Shown: positions 34,915 through 43,876 of the stretch, piece by piece
Layout: each line of letters opens with the position of its first letter
Position numbering within the stretch: the first letter of the stretch is position 1
Origin: Polaribacter gangjinensis
GTDB lineage: Bacteria > Bacteroidota > Bacteroidia > Flavobacteriales > Flavobacteriaceae
Length of the DNA stretch: 64,000 nucleotides
Assembly: GCF_038024125.1 (NCBI RefSeq)
Contig: NZ_CP150662.1
Location: 2,714,501-2,778,500 of the forward strand
Reading direction: 5' to 3'
Translations under genes and position numbers: made by a program
The notes under the pieces: model-generated
Databases searched by the model: none
Told to the model about the DNA's origin: nothing
Seen by the model: only the letters and a program-made list of their open reading frames with translations

Positions 34915-35025
34915 GTATTGCAGTATTAATTTGCAAAGAGGTTTGTGTTTACAACCCTTGTTCAGTAAAATGATTTTAACATTACTCTCTATAGTTTGAG
35001 AGGTAACCCCAAAAAAGATGTTACT

Positions 35026-36615
35026 ATGAAATATTTAAAAATTTGGTTGGTTCTTGGCTTATTGTCTTTTTCAGTTTCTTGTGGTCAGCAAAACAGGTTC
35101 ATTCAGTATAAAGTAAAAGCTGGTGAAACCATGAGTACAATCGCCGAAAAGTTGAATATGAAAACGAAAGACTTGTTGCGTTTGAATCCGGATTTTACGG
35201 AGACACCCAAACCCAATTCGTTCATCATTGTTCCAGAAAACAAGTACGAACTTTTTAGAAATCAGCAAGTCAAAAATGGCGTAGTTATAGAAGAGGTTGA
35301 TACCAATTCTATCAACAAACCCCTATCAGATAGAGAAAAGTTGATAGCGACTTTAAAAGAAAGTTATCTAATTTATGAAGTAAAAAAAGGCGATACTTTT
35401 TACAGTTTAGAGAAAAAATTCAATGTTACAAGAGGTGAATTGCTGTTGTTGAACCCAGAATTGAAAGAAGGTTTGAAAGAAAATAGCATTCTAAAAATCA
35501 AAGAGATTATTAAAGAATCAGCCATCAAGAAATCGACTTTTAGAGATGAAATCCGAACCAATTCAGCCGTAAAAGTAGCTTTGCTATTGCCTTTACGAAG
35601 TGATGCATTTGGGTATGACTCTATTTCGCCGAGAGAAATATTTTATAAAAACGGAAGTCTTGTAAATATCGCAACTGATTTTTATCTAGGAGCAGAAATC
35701 GCTGTTGATTCTCTTCGTAAAAGTGGTGTTGACATCGATTTGAGTGTGATGGATACAGGAGCTAGAAAAAGCAACCGCATTTCGTCTATAATATCCAATC
35801 AGAATTTGAATTCGAATGATGTAATTATCGGTCCTTTTTATTCAGAAGAGGCGCAAATGGTGGCCTCTGCTGTGAGCATTCCAGTGGTTTTTCCAATGTA
35901 TTCAGCCAATCAATCAGAATTTAAAAATGCAAACATTATCAAAGCAGCTCCTGATAAAAAAATATTCAAAAAAGCACTGATTGACTATGTCAATGATGTT
36001 TTTGATCAAGGCAATTTGATTCTGGTGGGAGAACCAACTGCTACCCAAAGTATTAAAAATGAATTGAATATAAAGAATGGGACTCTTCGAATTTTAACTC
36101 CACAAAATGGAATGGTTCAGAAAGGGCGCTTTTTGGAAATTTTAAGACCTAATACTAAAAACTGGGTTATTATAGCTTCTAACAACGAAGTCATTATTTC
36201 GGATGTTGTGAATAGTTTGATCAGTTTGCCAAATGATACCAACGTAAACGTGTTTAGTTTCGATAAAGGAAGTGTGTATGATAAAATAGACAATTTGAAA
36301 TTGGGTAAAATCGGATTTACGTATGTGAGTGAAGAATTTGTTGATGGAACATCTGAATCGTCACGAAGTTTTACCAAATTATATCAAGAAAAAAACAATA
36401 CCTTACCTTCATTTTACGCTACCAAAGGTTTTGATATTACCTATGATATTTTGGTAAGATTGTCTTCGGGAAAGCGTTTGCAAGCTACGTTTAGAGAAGG
36501 AGCTACAGTGAGAGTGGATACCAAATTCGAGTATAAAAACAACGAAACTTTTGAAAATGAAGGAGTATTTATCCTTCAGATCAACAAAGATTTAAGCGTT
36601 ACCAAATTGAGATAA
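35026..36615 (+). CDS. Lipoprotein with two LysM domains and a type 1 periplasmic-binding fold
   Basis: About 529 residues from the ATG at 35026 (a TTG at 34996 is less likely because the signal peptide MKYLKIWLVLGLLSFSVSC with lipobox Cys19 starts here). Two LysM modules (FIQYKVKAGETMSTIAEKL near 25 and IYEVKKGDTFYSLEKKF near 120) bind peptidoglycan. From about 185 on, VALLLPLRSDAFGYD...FYLGAEIAVDSLRKSG looks like a PBP type 1 fold. No transporter is nearby, so it may instead work like LpoA-type regulators of cell-wall synthesis; this is inference. Confidence 0.82.
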   Translation: MKYLKIWLVLGLLSFSVSCGQQNRFIQYKVKAGETMSTIAEKLNMKTKDLLRLNPDFTETPKPNSFIIVPENKYELFRNQQVKNGVVIEEVDTNSINKPLSDREKLIATLKESYLIYEVKKGDTFYSLEKKFNVTRGELLLLNPELKEGLKENSILKIKEIIKESAIKKSTFRDEIRTNSAVKVALLLPLRSDAFGYDSISPREIFYKNGSLVNIATDFYLGAEIAVDSLRKSGVDIDLSVMDTGARKSNRISSIISNQNLNSNDVIIGPFYSEEAQMVASAVSIPVVFPMYSANQSEFKNANIIKAAPDKKIFKKALIDYVNDVFDQGNLILVGEPTATQSIKNELNIKNGTLRILTPQNGMVQKGRFLEILRPNTKNWVIIASNNEVIISDVVNSLISLPNDTNVNVFSFDKGSVYDKIDNLKLGKIGFTYVSEEFVDGTSESSRSFTKLYQEKNNTLPSFYATKGFDITYDILVRLSSGKRLQATFREGATVRVDTKFEYKNNETFENEGVFILQINKDLSVTKLR

Positions 36616-36622
36616 ACCACCT

Positions 36623-36666
36623 ATAATTGAATTCTTTTGAAAAAGATAATTCAATTATATTTTTTT
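36623..36666 (+). terminator. Terminator between two convergent genes
   Basis: An 11-bp stem ATAATTGAATT/AATTCAATTAT (36623-36633 and 36648-36658), then a T run to 36666. The right arm covers the stop codon of the minus-strand gene that ends at 36655. Confidence 0.75.
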
Positions 36667-37170
36667 CATTTGTTGCTTCAACTGATTCATTTGTTCTTTG
36701 AACATGCCTTGTTTGTCTAGTTTTTTAGCTTCTGCTAATAACATGGTAGCTTCTCTTTTGCGTCTTTTTGTCATGGCAATTCCTGCCAATTGCATTTTTG
36801 CCAACGCCAAATCATGATTCATAGACAAGCCTAGTTTGATGGCTGTTTTAAAGTATTTTTCTGCTAAAGAAATGTTGGTTTGACTTACCATTAAGCCTTG
36901 TAAAAAATTATAATATCCATGTTGCTTTTGTGTCAAAGCAGCCTCAGGATTTTTGATATACGCCAACCATTTTTGTGCTCCAGGAAAATTTTGTTTTCTC
37001 AACTGTAAAAAAGCTAACAGAATGAATTCATTTTTGAAATAAAATAACACAAAAATACCAGCCAATAATAGGATAGAAATTCCATTCATGATGTGCACTT
37101 GACTGAATTCGTAAATTGCCCAAATTGTGATTAAAACGGCTAAAGCTAATTTTATATTTTTATGAAACAT
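36655..37170 (-). CDS. Small membrane protein with TPR-like cytoplasmic part
   Basis: 171 residues: two hydrophobic helices (about 8-22 and 30-48: NGISILLLAGIFVLFYF), then helical hairpins that look like degenerate TPRs (QKHGYYNFLQGLMVSQTNIS, LAEKYFKTAIKLGLSMNHD, LALAKMQLAGIAMTKRRKRE). Probably a protein-interaction scaffold at the inner membrane. Family not named with confidence. Confidence 0.72.
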   Translation of the reverse strand: MFHKNIKLALAVLITIWAIYEFSQVHIMNGISILLLAGIFVLFYFKNEFILLAFLQLRKQNFPGAQKWLAYIKNPEAALTQKQHGYYNFLQGLMVSQTNISLAEKYFKTAIKLGLSMNHDLALAKMQLAGIAMTKRRKREATMLLAEAKKLDKQGMFKEQMNQLKQQMKKI

Positions 37171-37198
37171 GGTTGTTGTCTATTATAATTTTACCGCG

Positions 37199-37206
37199 CA
37201 AAAATA
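37199..37206 (-). promoter_or_regulatory. Candidate -7 element of the TPR-like membrane protein gene
   Basis: Minus strand TATTTTTG (TAnnTTTG), 28 bases before the ATG at 37170. Confidence 0.35.
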
Positions 37207-37315
37207 CATTTTCTTATTGAAAGACACTTAAAATTTGTTAGTACATTTTTAGAAATTGAAACGTTTAAAAGTTTCTATTGTTTAAAAGTTTCTATTGTTA
37301 CAAATTTATAGCTTT

Positions 37316-37346
37316 CTAATATCTAATATCTAATATCTAATATCTA
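37316..37346 (-). repeat. Heptamer array starting at the ccsBA stop codon
   Basis: On the minus strand the TAG stop (37346-37344) opens a run of TAGATAT units: four perfect copies of ATATTAG follow the stop. Further on, GTTTCTATTGTTTAAAA is duplicated (about 37270-37298, plus strand). Confidence 0.85.
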
Positions 37347-40300
37347 AAGGTTCTTTTTTCCATAAAATTTCTGATACTGAAACCAAGCAATGATTCCGAG
37401 AATGGTTACAAATCCCACAGAATAATACACCGCACTTGGTGTAATTACTTTATCACCACTTGCATAAGAATGCAATCCTGATAGGTAAAAATTCACTCCA
37501 AAATACGTCATCATGATGGATGCATATGCAATAATTGACCATAAATTAAATGTATATCTTCCTCGTAAACCAGGAATCAAACGCATGTGCAATACAAAAG
37601 CATAAATCATGATTGAAATTAGTGCCCAAGTTTCTTTTGGATCCCAACCCCAGTAACGTCCCCAACTTTCATTTGCCCACATACCGCCTAAAAAGTTTCC
37701 AATCGTTAGCATTACCACACCAACAGTCAATGCCATTTCATTGATAATGGTAATTTCTTTGATGTGAATTTCCATATTTTTCTTGTTTTTTTCACGTGTA
37801 AAAATTATCAAGAACAATGCAAAAACTCCCAATATCATTCCCAATGTTAAAGGTCCATAACTCGCTACAATGATTGATACATGCACCATCAACCACCAAG
37901 AATTCAACACAGGTTGTAGGTTTGCAATTTCAGGATCTAGCCAATTTAAACTGGCTGTAAACAAAATGATGGAAGTAACAAAGGTTGTTGCAGCAATAGT
38001 TAATGAAGATTTTCTGCCTAAGAAAAGTCCGAAAGCCATGGTAGCCCAACCCACATAAATGATGGATTCGTAGGCGTTACTCCAAGGCGCATTTCCACTG
38101 ATATACCATCTGCTGAGCAATCCTAAGGTGTGCATCAAAAAGAGCAATAAGACCACTCCAATGAAAAACTTTACCGCATACGAAACCCATTTTTTCGCGT
38201 TGAAAATTTGTATGATGACAAAAACAATTAAAAACAAACTCGCCAATCCGTAATAACGCACCAATTTTTTGAAAATATTGTATTTGTTATAGGCAATTTC
38301 TAGTTCAATTTTCTTGTCAGAAGGATAAATGGCAGCTCCAAATTGTTGTTGATATTTTTTAATTCCGTCTAAAATTTGATTGGCTTTAGTATAATCATTT
38401 GTCTTTTTTGCTGATTGCAATAACTGCACATACAAAGGCAACGATTTACGAACAAAAACTGAGTCAGATGCTTTAAAACCCGTTTCAGCAAAGGTTTCTG
38501 GTTGAGAAACCCATTTGTTATTTTCGTCATTTGGAATCGGATAAATTTTTAAAATTCCACCTCCAATAGCGCTGTATAACAATCCAACTCTTCTGTCAAT
38601 TTTGATGAGGTCTTGCTCAAATTTATTTTGAACTTTCTTTTTCTGAGCCTCAGCAACTTGTTCACGGATTTTATAATCGCCTCTGTCTGTAAAAAAGTCG
38701 GATAAACGTGCAAATCTTGTTGTATCTGCAATGCCCAATTGTTTTCTAATTTCAAGGTTTTGCTTTTCTAGATAAATTGCAGGAACCTCATACCAAAGTC
38801 TCGGATTTTCGATAATAGATAACAACACCTGACTTGGTTTCATGCCACGTAATTGCTCAGTCTGACTCACTTTTCGTACCAATTCAGAGGCAAAAGTATG
38901 TGCAGGTTTCATGCGTCCTCCAGCATCTTGAATTACCAATTTGTTGAAACTTTCAGCATGGTTTAAAGAAACTAAATTCGCTTGTAAAATAGAATCCACT
39001 TGCTGATCTGTAATTCGGAATGCATGAGGAGAATTTTGCTGGCTAAAACCCATGGTTGACACCAATAAAAAGGCGATAACTGCAGAGATTTGTTTCTTTT
39101 TTCGGATGTTTTGAAGTGATTTTTTCAAGCTATCAAATCGTGTATATTTTGCAAAAAAGAGGCTAATCATTCCTGTGTATAATAATGAATATCCTAAATA
39201 TGTGATGAACGTTCCCCAAAAATCATGATTTACAGAAAGATGTGTTTGTTCAAATTCACCCGACAAATCGTAACTCGATTGAAAGAATTTATAACCTCCA
39301 TAATCCAAAATATGATTCATGAAAATGCGGTAATCAAAAGTTTCGTCTTTGGCAATAACCGTTACTTCACTTGCATACGAAGCTGCACTTTCTGAACCAG
39401 GATATTTTTCCAATTGAAAATCATTCAGTTTTACACTAAAAGGAGTTTCTAAAGTTTTTGCGCCATACCACATTCTAAAATTTAAATTTCCAACTGAAAA
39501 TTGCTCTAAATTATCGCTGTTGAATTTTCCACCAGTCAATTCAATTCTTTGTGTTTTTTCATCCGTAGAAACATCCAGCACAATCACATCTAATTTTTTG
39601 TCATCTTTTGCGCCACGAACGGTTTGCATTTTTCCTTTTTCAGGATATTGAGGTACTACAAAAGGCAATCCAGCAACGTTGTATAAAGCACGCAATTTAA
39701 AATCTTGAATACTGTCTTTAGCAAGATTTCCTGATTGTTGAGTTGCCATTACTTGAAACACTCCAGCTTCTTTAGCCAAGATTTTCAATGAATCATTTCG
39801 TTTGAAAATATTGATATTGGCTTCGTTGCTAGTGGTATTGAATCCGACTAAAACATTGTGAATATTTTGAATCGTACCAGATTTGATATAATGTTCGTGT
39901 CTTGATCCACTAGAAGATTCTACGAATAAAATGTGTTCTTCGCCATTTTCATCTGCTACTAATTTTTTTTCAGCCCATGGAATATAATCTGCTAAGGCAA
40001 TACGAAAATTTTTGTCTTTAAAATTGTCTTCGTGAGACCAAGAATTTTTTCCCCAAGCGCTTAATAAAATAGGTTTGTTAACTTCATTTTTTTGAACTTC
40101 GCCATCATCTACCACATAATTCACATAAGTTGTTTCCGACAAAAAACGATTGGTAGTTTCTCCTTCATTGATTAGCATGATTCCCTCATAACCAATATAA
40201 CGAGTAATAGCGGCACCAATGATGATGAAAAGAAATGCCACATGAAACATCATTACAGGCCATTTTTCTTTTTTGTATAATTGATATCGAAAAATATTTC

Positions 40301-40487
40301 CGAAAAAATTAATCACAAAAAACACCATGATGGCTTCAAACCACCAACTATTATAAACCAATGCTTTTGAAGTTTGAGTTCCGAAATCATTTTCTATAAA
40401 AGTGGCAACGCCCATAGCAGCAGCAAAAACCACAAATAACACAGCCATTAAACGAGTTGAGTAAAGAAAATTCAGTAATTTTTTCAT
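37344..40487 (-). CDS. ccsBA: Cytochrome c biogenesis fusion protein CcsBA (System II)
   Basis: A 1047-residue membrane protein joining ResB/CcsB and CcsA. N-terminal ResB part with membrane helices at about 12-30, 48-65 and 80-95 (MMFHVAFLFIIIGAAITRYI) and a large periplasmic domain; a helix near 410-430; and the C-terminal CcsA part with about eight helices and the haem-handling WWD-type motif NESWGRYWGWDPKETWAL. Conserved His occur in VLFMHTLGLLSRW, MVHVSIIVASYG and YAFVLHMRLIP. It exports haem and attaches it to apocytochromes c. A TAAATTTG -7 element lies at 40522-40515 on the minus strand. Confidence 0.94.
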   Translation of the reverse strand: MKKLLNFLYSTRLMAVLFVVFAAAMGVATFIENDFGTQTSKALVYNSWWFEAIMVFFVINFFGNIFRYQLYKKEKWPVMMFHVAFLFIIIGAAITRYIGYEGIMLINEGETTNRFLSETTYVNYVVDDGEVQKNEVNKPILLSAWGKNSWSHEDNFKDKNFRIALADYIPWAEKKLVADENGEEHILFVESSSGSRHEHYIKSGTIQNIHNVLVGFNTTSNEANINIFKRNDSLKILAKEAGVFQVMATQQSGNLAKDSIQDFKLRALYNVAGLPFVVPQYPEKGKMQTVRGAKDDKKLDVIVLDVSTDEKTQRIELTGGKFNSDNLEQFSVGNLNFRMWYGAKTLETPFSVKLNDFQLEKYPGSESAASYASEVTVIAKDETFDYRIFMNHILDYGGYKFFQSSYDLSGEFEQTHLSVNHDFWGTFITYLGYSLLYTGMISLFFAKYTRFDSLKKSLQNIRKKKQISAVIAFLLVSTMGFSQQNSPHAFRITDQQVDSILQANLVSLNHAESFNKLVIQDAGGRMKPAHTFASELVRKVSQTEQLRGMKPSQVLLSIIENPRLWYEVPAIYLEKQNLEIRKQLGIADTTRFARLSDFFTDRGDYKIREQVAEAQKKKVQNKFEQDLIKIDRRVGLLYSAIGGGILKIYPIPNDENNKWVSQPETFAETGFKASDSVFVRKSLPLYVQLLQSAKKTNDYTKANQILDGIKKYQQQFGAAIYPSDKKIELEIAYNKYNIFKKLVRYYGLASLFLIVFVIIQIFNAKKWVSYAVKFFIGVVLLLFLMHTLGLLSRWYISGNAPWSNAYESIIYVGWATMAFGLFLGRKSSLTIAATTFVTSIILFTASLNWLDPEIANLQPVLNSWWLMVHVSIIVASYGPLTLGMILGVFALFLIIFTREKNKKNMEIHIKEITIINEMALTVGVVMLTIGNFLGGMWANESWGRYWGWDPKETWALISIMIYAFVLHMRLIPGLRGRYTFNLWSIIAYASIMMTYFGVNFYLSGLHSYASGDKVITPSAVYYSVGFVTILGIIAWFQYQKFYGKKNL

Positions 40488-40594
40488 CCTGATGAGGTAA
40501 AATTTTTAGTGTTGCAAATTTACGGATAAATGAGACAAACTTCCCTCGAAGAAACTTGTTTTTTGGTATTTAGAATTGTTAAATTTTATAGAAA

Positions 40595-41176
40595 TTATTT
40601 TTTAAAATCAAGTTTTATTTGTTGAAGGCTTTTTGACGAATTTAAAAAAGCATCCACCACAAGCTGTTTGATTTCTTTTGAATCTTGGCTGAAGTAGCTT
40701 GTCCAAGCATCATTCTGTAACAATTCACGAATTTTTTTTAGTCTTTGTTGCGCCTCTACAAAAGAAAATATGGGTGCATTGTTTGAGGTTTTTTTAGATT
40801 GAATAGTTGCAGAATTTTGATAAAAATCAACCACTATCACAAAGTTTTTTTCTGAGGAATTTATGGGAAAAAAAGCATCCCAGGTAGCAAAACCAGTAAT
40901 CCTTTGCTGGTTTTTAGTATGTTTTTTTCCAATGATTTTCCAATGACAATTGGCAACTCTTCCCCAGTGATTTGATTTTCTGTAAACCCCTTCTTTAGTG
41001 TAAAAATAAAGACTGTTAGCGTTGCTTTTGAAATGAGAATCTTTAGGGAAGTCAAAATTTTCAACTTCTTGAAATTCACAAAAAGTATGTTTGAAAAAAT
41101 TGGTGTGATTGTAGTTTTTCAAAAAGAAGTTATTTATTACTTTGGATTTTACGCCACGAATTTCAACAATTTTCAA
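40595..41176 (-). CDS. Conserved hypothetical protein with TTG start
   Basis: About 193 residues. The frame has no Met at all; the only starts are TTG at 41176 (L-K-I-V-E-I-R-G-V-K) and TTG at 41200, which lies in the dnaK terminator stem, so I choose 41176. An out-of-frame ATG overlaps it (ATGAATTGA). The centre has SLYFYTKEGVYRKSNHWGRV and ANCHWKIIGKK, and WDAFFPI further on. No signal peptide or membrane helix. I do not recognise the family. A one-base indel that destroyed an ATG is possible. Confidence 0.65.
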   Translation of the reverse strand: MKIVEIRGVKSKVINNFFLKNYNHTNFFKHTFCEFQEVENFDFPKDSHFKSNANSLYFYTKEGVYRKSNHWGRVANCHWKIIGKKHTKNQQRITGFATWDAFFPINSSEKNFVIVVDFYQNSATIQSKKTSNNAPIFSFVEAQQRLKKIRELLQNDAWTSYFSQDSKEIKQLVVDAFLNSSKSLQQIKLDFKK

Positions 41177-41186
41177 TTCATTTGAT

Positions 41187-41221
41187 AAAAAAAAACGCAA
41201 TCAATTTCTTAACTGCGTTTT
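41187..41221 (-). terminator. Rho-independent terminator of dnaK
   Basis: An 8-bp stem AAAACGCA/TGCGTTTT (41221-41214 and 41199-41192 on the minus strand), then nine T in all. It lies directly before the next minus-strand gene. Confidence 0.8.
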
Positions 41222-41301
41222 ATACTTATTTATTTTGAGATCCCGTTTTCAACGAGATTAGTAATTCACGTAAAATTTCAAATGAAATTTTGGCTCTTTA
41301 T

Positions 41302-43203
41302 TTATTTTACTTCTTCAAAATCAACATCTTCTACGCTATCCCCTTGATTTGCGTTTGAAGCACCTTGGTTTGCATTTGTATTTGCACCTCCAGCATTTGC
41401 CTGTTGTGCAGCATACATTTCTTCAGAAGCAGCTTTCCAAGCCTCATTGATTTTGTCCATTGCAGTATCAATTTGAGCCAAATCTTTTGATTCATATGCT
41501 TTTTTCAAATCTTCTAAAGCAGTTTCGATAGGCGCTTTTTTATCTGCAGACAATTTATCACCAAATTCTTTCAACTGTTTTTCAGTTTGGAAAATCATAG
41601 AATCAGCAGCATTGATTTTTTCAGCAGTTTCTCTTGCTTTTTTATCAGCATCTGCATTTGCTTCAGCTTCTCTACGCATTTTTTCAATTTCTTCTTGACT
41701 CAATCCAGAAGAAGCCTCAATACGAATGTCTTGTGTTTTGTTTGTTGCTTTGTCTGTTGCAGAAACTTTGATGATTCCGTTTGCATCGATATCAAAAGTT
41801 ACTTCAATTTGAGGTACGCCTCTTCCAGCTGGTGGAATGCCATCTAAGTGGAAACGTCCAATCGTTTTATTGTCAGCAGCCATGGCTCTTTCTCCTTGCA
41901 ACACATGGATTTCTACAGAAGGTTGATTGTCAACAGCCGTTGAAAACACTTGTGATTTTTTGGTTGGAATGGTTGTGTTTGCTTCAATTAATTTGGTGAA
42001 TACATTCCCCATTGTTTCAATTCCGAGTGATAATGGCGTTACGTCTAATAACAATACGTCTTTTACATCACCAGATAAAACTCCCCCTTGAATTGCAGCA
42101 CCTAAGGCCACTACTTCATCAGGATTTACTCCTTTACTTGGTGCTTTTCCGAAGAATTTTTCAACCGCTTCTTGTACAGCAGGAATTCTAGTAGAACCAC
42201 CTACCAATACAATTTCATCAATATCCGATTTTGATAAACCTGCATTTTTCAGGGCAGTTTCACAAGGTTGAATGGTTCTTTTTACCAAATCATCAATCAA
42301 TTGCTCAAATTTAGATCTTGACAACGTTCTTACCAAGTGTTTTGGACCAGAAGCAGTTGCAGTAATGTAAGGTAAGTTAACTTCTGTTGAAGCAGAACTT
42401 GACAACTCGATTTTTGCTTTTTCAGCAGCTTCTTTCAAACGTTGTAAAGCCATTGGATCTTTGGTTAAATCCATACCTTCTTCCGCTTTGAATTCGTTTG
42501 CTAACCAATCAATAATTTTTTGATCTACGTCATCACCACCTAAGTGAGTGTCACCATCAGTAGCTAACACTTCAAAAACGCCATCACCTAATTCTAAGAT
42601 AGAAACGTCATGTGTTCCACCTCCAAAGTCAAAAACCACAATTTTTTTATCGTCATTAGATTTGTCTAAACCATACGCCAAAGCAGCAGCAGTAGGTTCG
42701 TTGATGATTCTACGAACTTTTAAACCCGCAATTTCTCCAGCTTCTTTAGTGGCTTGTCTTTGTGCGTCGTTAAAATATGCAGGCACTGTAATTACTGCTT
42801 CAGAAACATCTTGACCTAAGTAATCTTCTGCTGTTTTTTTCATTTTTTGTAATACCATAGCTGAAATTTCTTGTGGTGTATACAAACGACCATCGATTTC
42901 AACTCTTGGGGTATCATTATCTCCTTTCACTACTTTATAAGGAACTCTTTCTGCTTCTTTGTGAGATTCAGAAAATTTATTTCCCATAAAACGTTTGATA
43001 GAATACACGGTTTTAGTTGGATTTGTAACAGCTTGTCTTTTTGCTGGATCACCAATTTTGCGCTCACCACCTTCTACAAATGCTACAATTGAAGGGGTTG
43101 TTCTTTTTCCTTCTGCATTAGGGATTACAACAGGCTCATTTCCTTCCATTACAGAAACACACGAGTTTGTAGTTCCTAAATCGATTCCTATTATTTTACT
43201 CAT
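41302..43203 (-). CDS. dnaK: Chaperone DnaK (Hsp70)
   Basis: A 633-residue Hsp70: [20 protein letters not shown] (phosphate loop), [39 protein letters not shown], substrate-binding [13 protein letters not shown], and a C terminus with a Gln/Asn/Ala-rich linker ending in [12 protein letters not shown]-driven folding chaperone with DnaJ and GrpE, which are not in this window. Single-gene unit with its own terminator. Confidence 0.98.
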   Translation of the reverse strand: MSKIIGIDLGTTNSCVSVMEGNEPVVIPNAEGKRTTPSIVAFVEGGERKIGDPAKRQAVTNPTKTVYSIKRFMGNKFSESHKEAERVPYKVVKGDNDTPRVEIDGRLYTPQEISAMVLQKMKKTAEDYLGQDVSEAVITVPAYFNDAQRQATKEAGEIAGLKVRRIINEPTAAALAYGLDKSNDDKKIVVFDFGGGTHDVSILELGDGVFEVLATDGDTHLGGDDVDQKIIDWLANEFKAEEGMDLTKDPMALQRLKEAAEKAKIELSSSASTEVNLPYITATASGPKHLVRTLSRSKFEQLIDDLVKRTIQPCETALKNAGLSKSDIDEIVLVGGSTRIPAVQEAVEKFFGKAPSKGVNPDEVVALGAAIQGGVLSGDVKDVLLLDVTPLSLGIETMGNVFTKLIEANTTIPTKKSQVFSTAVDNQPSVEIHVLQGERAMAADNKTIGRFHLDGIPPAGRGVPQIEVTFDIDANGIIKVSATDKATNKTQDIRIEASSGLSQEEIEKMRREAEANADADKKARETAEKINAADSMIFQTEKQLKEFGDKLSADKKAPIETALEDLKKAYESKDLAQIDTAMDKINEAWKAASEEMYAAQQANAGGANTNANQGASNANQGDSVEDVDFEEVK

Positions 43204-43389
43204 AACTTTATTGATATTTAATTTTTAATTCAATTTTACGTTTACCAAATAGTCAAAGTGTATGCCAACCGTTTTTTTAGTTGAAAAATGACATATTTTG
43301 AATTTAATTTATTAGAAAATATGACAGATTGACACAAAAGCGTCAAAAATTGATCTAAAAATTGAGAGTATTTCGCTAGAAATTTTTCT

Positions 43390-43397
43390 TATATTTG
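43390..43397 (+). promoter_or_regulatory. Candidate -7 element of the DUF2853 gene
   Basis: TATATTTG (TAnnTTTG), 49 bases before the ATG. A TTG at 43362-43364 is too far (25 bases), so only the -7 is supported. Confidence 0.35.
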
Positions 43398-43446
43398 AAA
43401 AATTCAATTTTCTACAAGATAAAATATTAACTAAAATTATAAAATC

Positions 43447-43788
43447 ATGAGTAAATTTGACGAAAAAGTAGCTTTGTACAAAAAGTTTATGGACGATAGA
43501 GATATTCGTTCAAACACAGAATTATTAGCCGCAGTTACCAAAGGTTTGGGACCTTCTATTTACAATGCAGATTCAGAAACTGTTGCAGGATCTGACCCAA
43601 AAGAGTTAGAAACTATCAAAAATAACTTTTTGATTAAAAAATTAGGGTTGCCAGATGGACCTGAATTGGATGAGAAAATTGAAGAAGTTATGGAACGAAT
43701 AGGAACCTCTGAACGAAAAAAATACAGAGCAGTTGTGTATTATATGCTGGTGAAAAAATTTGACAAAGAATCCGTTTACGGAATGTAA
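43447..43788 (+). CDS. DUF2853 family protein
   Basis: A 113-residue all-helical cytoplasmic protein: MSKFDEKVALYKKFMDDRDI, VTKGLGPSIYNADSETVAGS, and KKYRAVVYYMLVKKFDKESVYG. Matches the DUF2853 pattern, a small family of unknown function in Bacteroidota and Proteobacteria. Followed by a strong terminator, so it is monocistronic. Confidence 0.85.
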   Translation: MSKFDEKVALYKKFMDDRDIRSNTELLAAVTKGLGPSIYNADSETVAGSDPKELETIKNNFLIKKLGLPDGPELDEKIEEVMERIGTSERKKYRAVVYYMLVKKFDKESVYGM

Positions 43789-43813
43789 TTTAAATATTAT
43801 TTTATTTATCCTA

Positions 43814-43842
43814 AAAATCCAACTCATTCAGTTGGATTTTTT
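43814..43842 (+). terminator. Rho-independent terminator of the DUF2853 gene
   Basis: An 11-bp stem AAAATCCAACT/AGTTGGATTTT (43814-43824 and 43830-43840), loop CATTC, then T. Confidence 0.85.
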
Positions 43843-43876
43843 ACATTTACGGCATTTTAAAATTTAAATATTACGA

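Noticed and set aside
34996..35025. TTG start for the LysM lipoprotein
   Set aside because: It would put ten polar residues ahead of a complete lipoprotein signal peptide.
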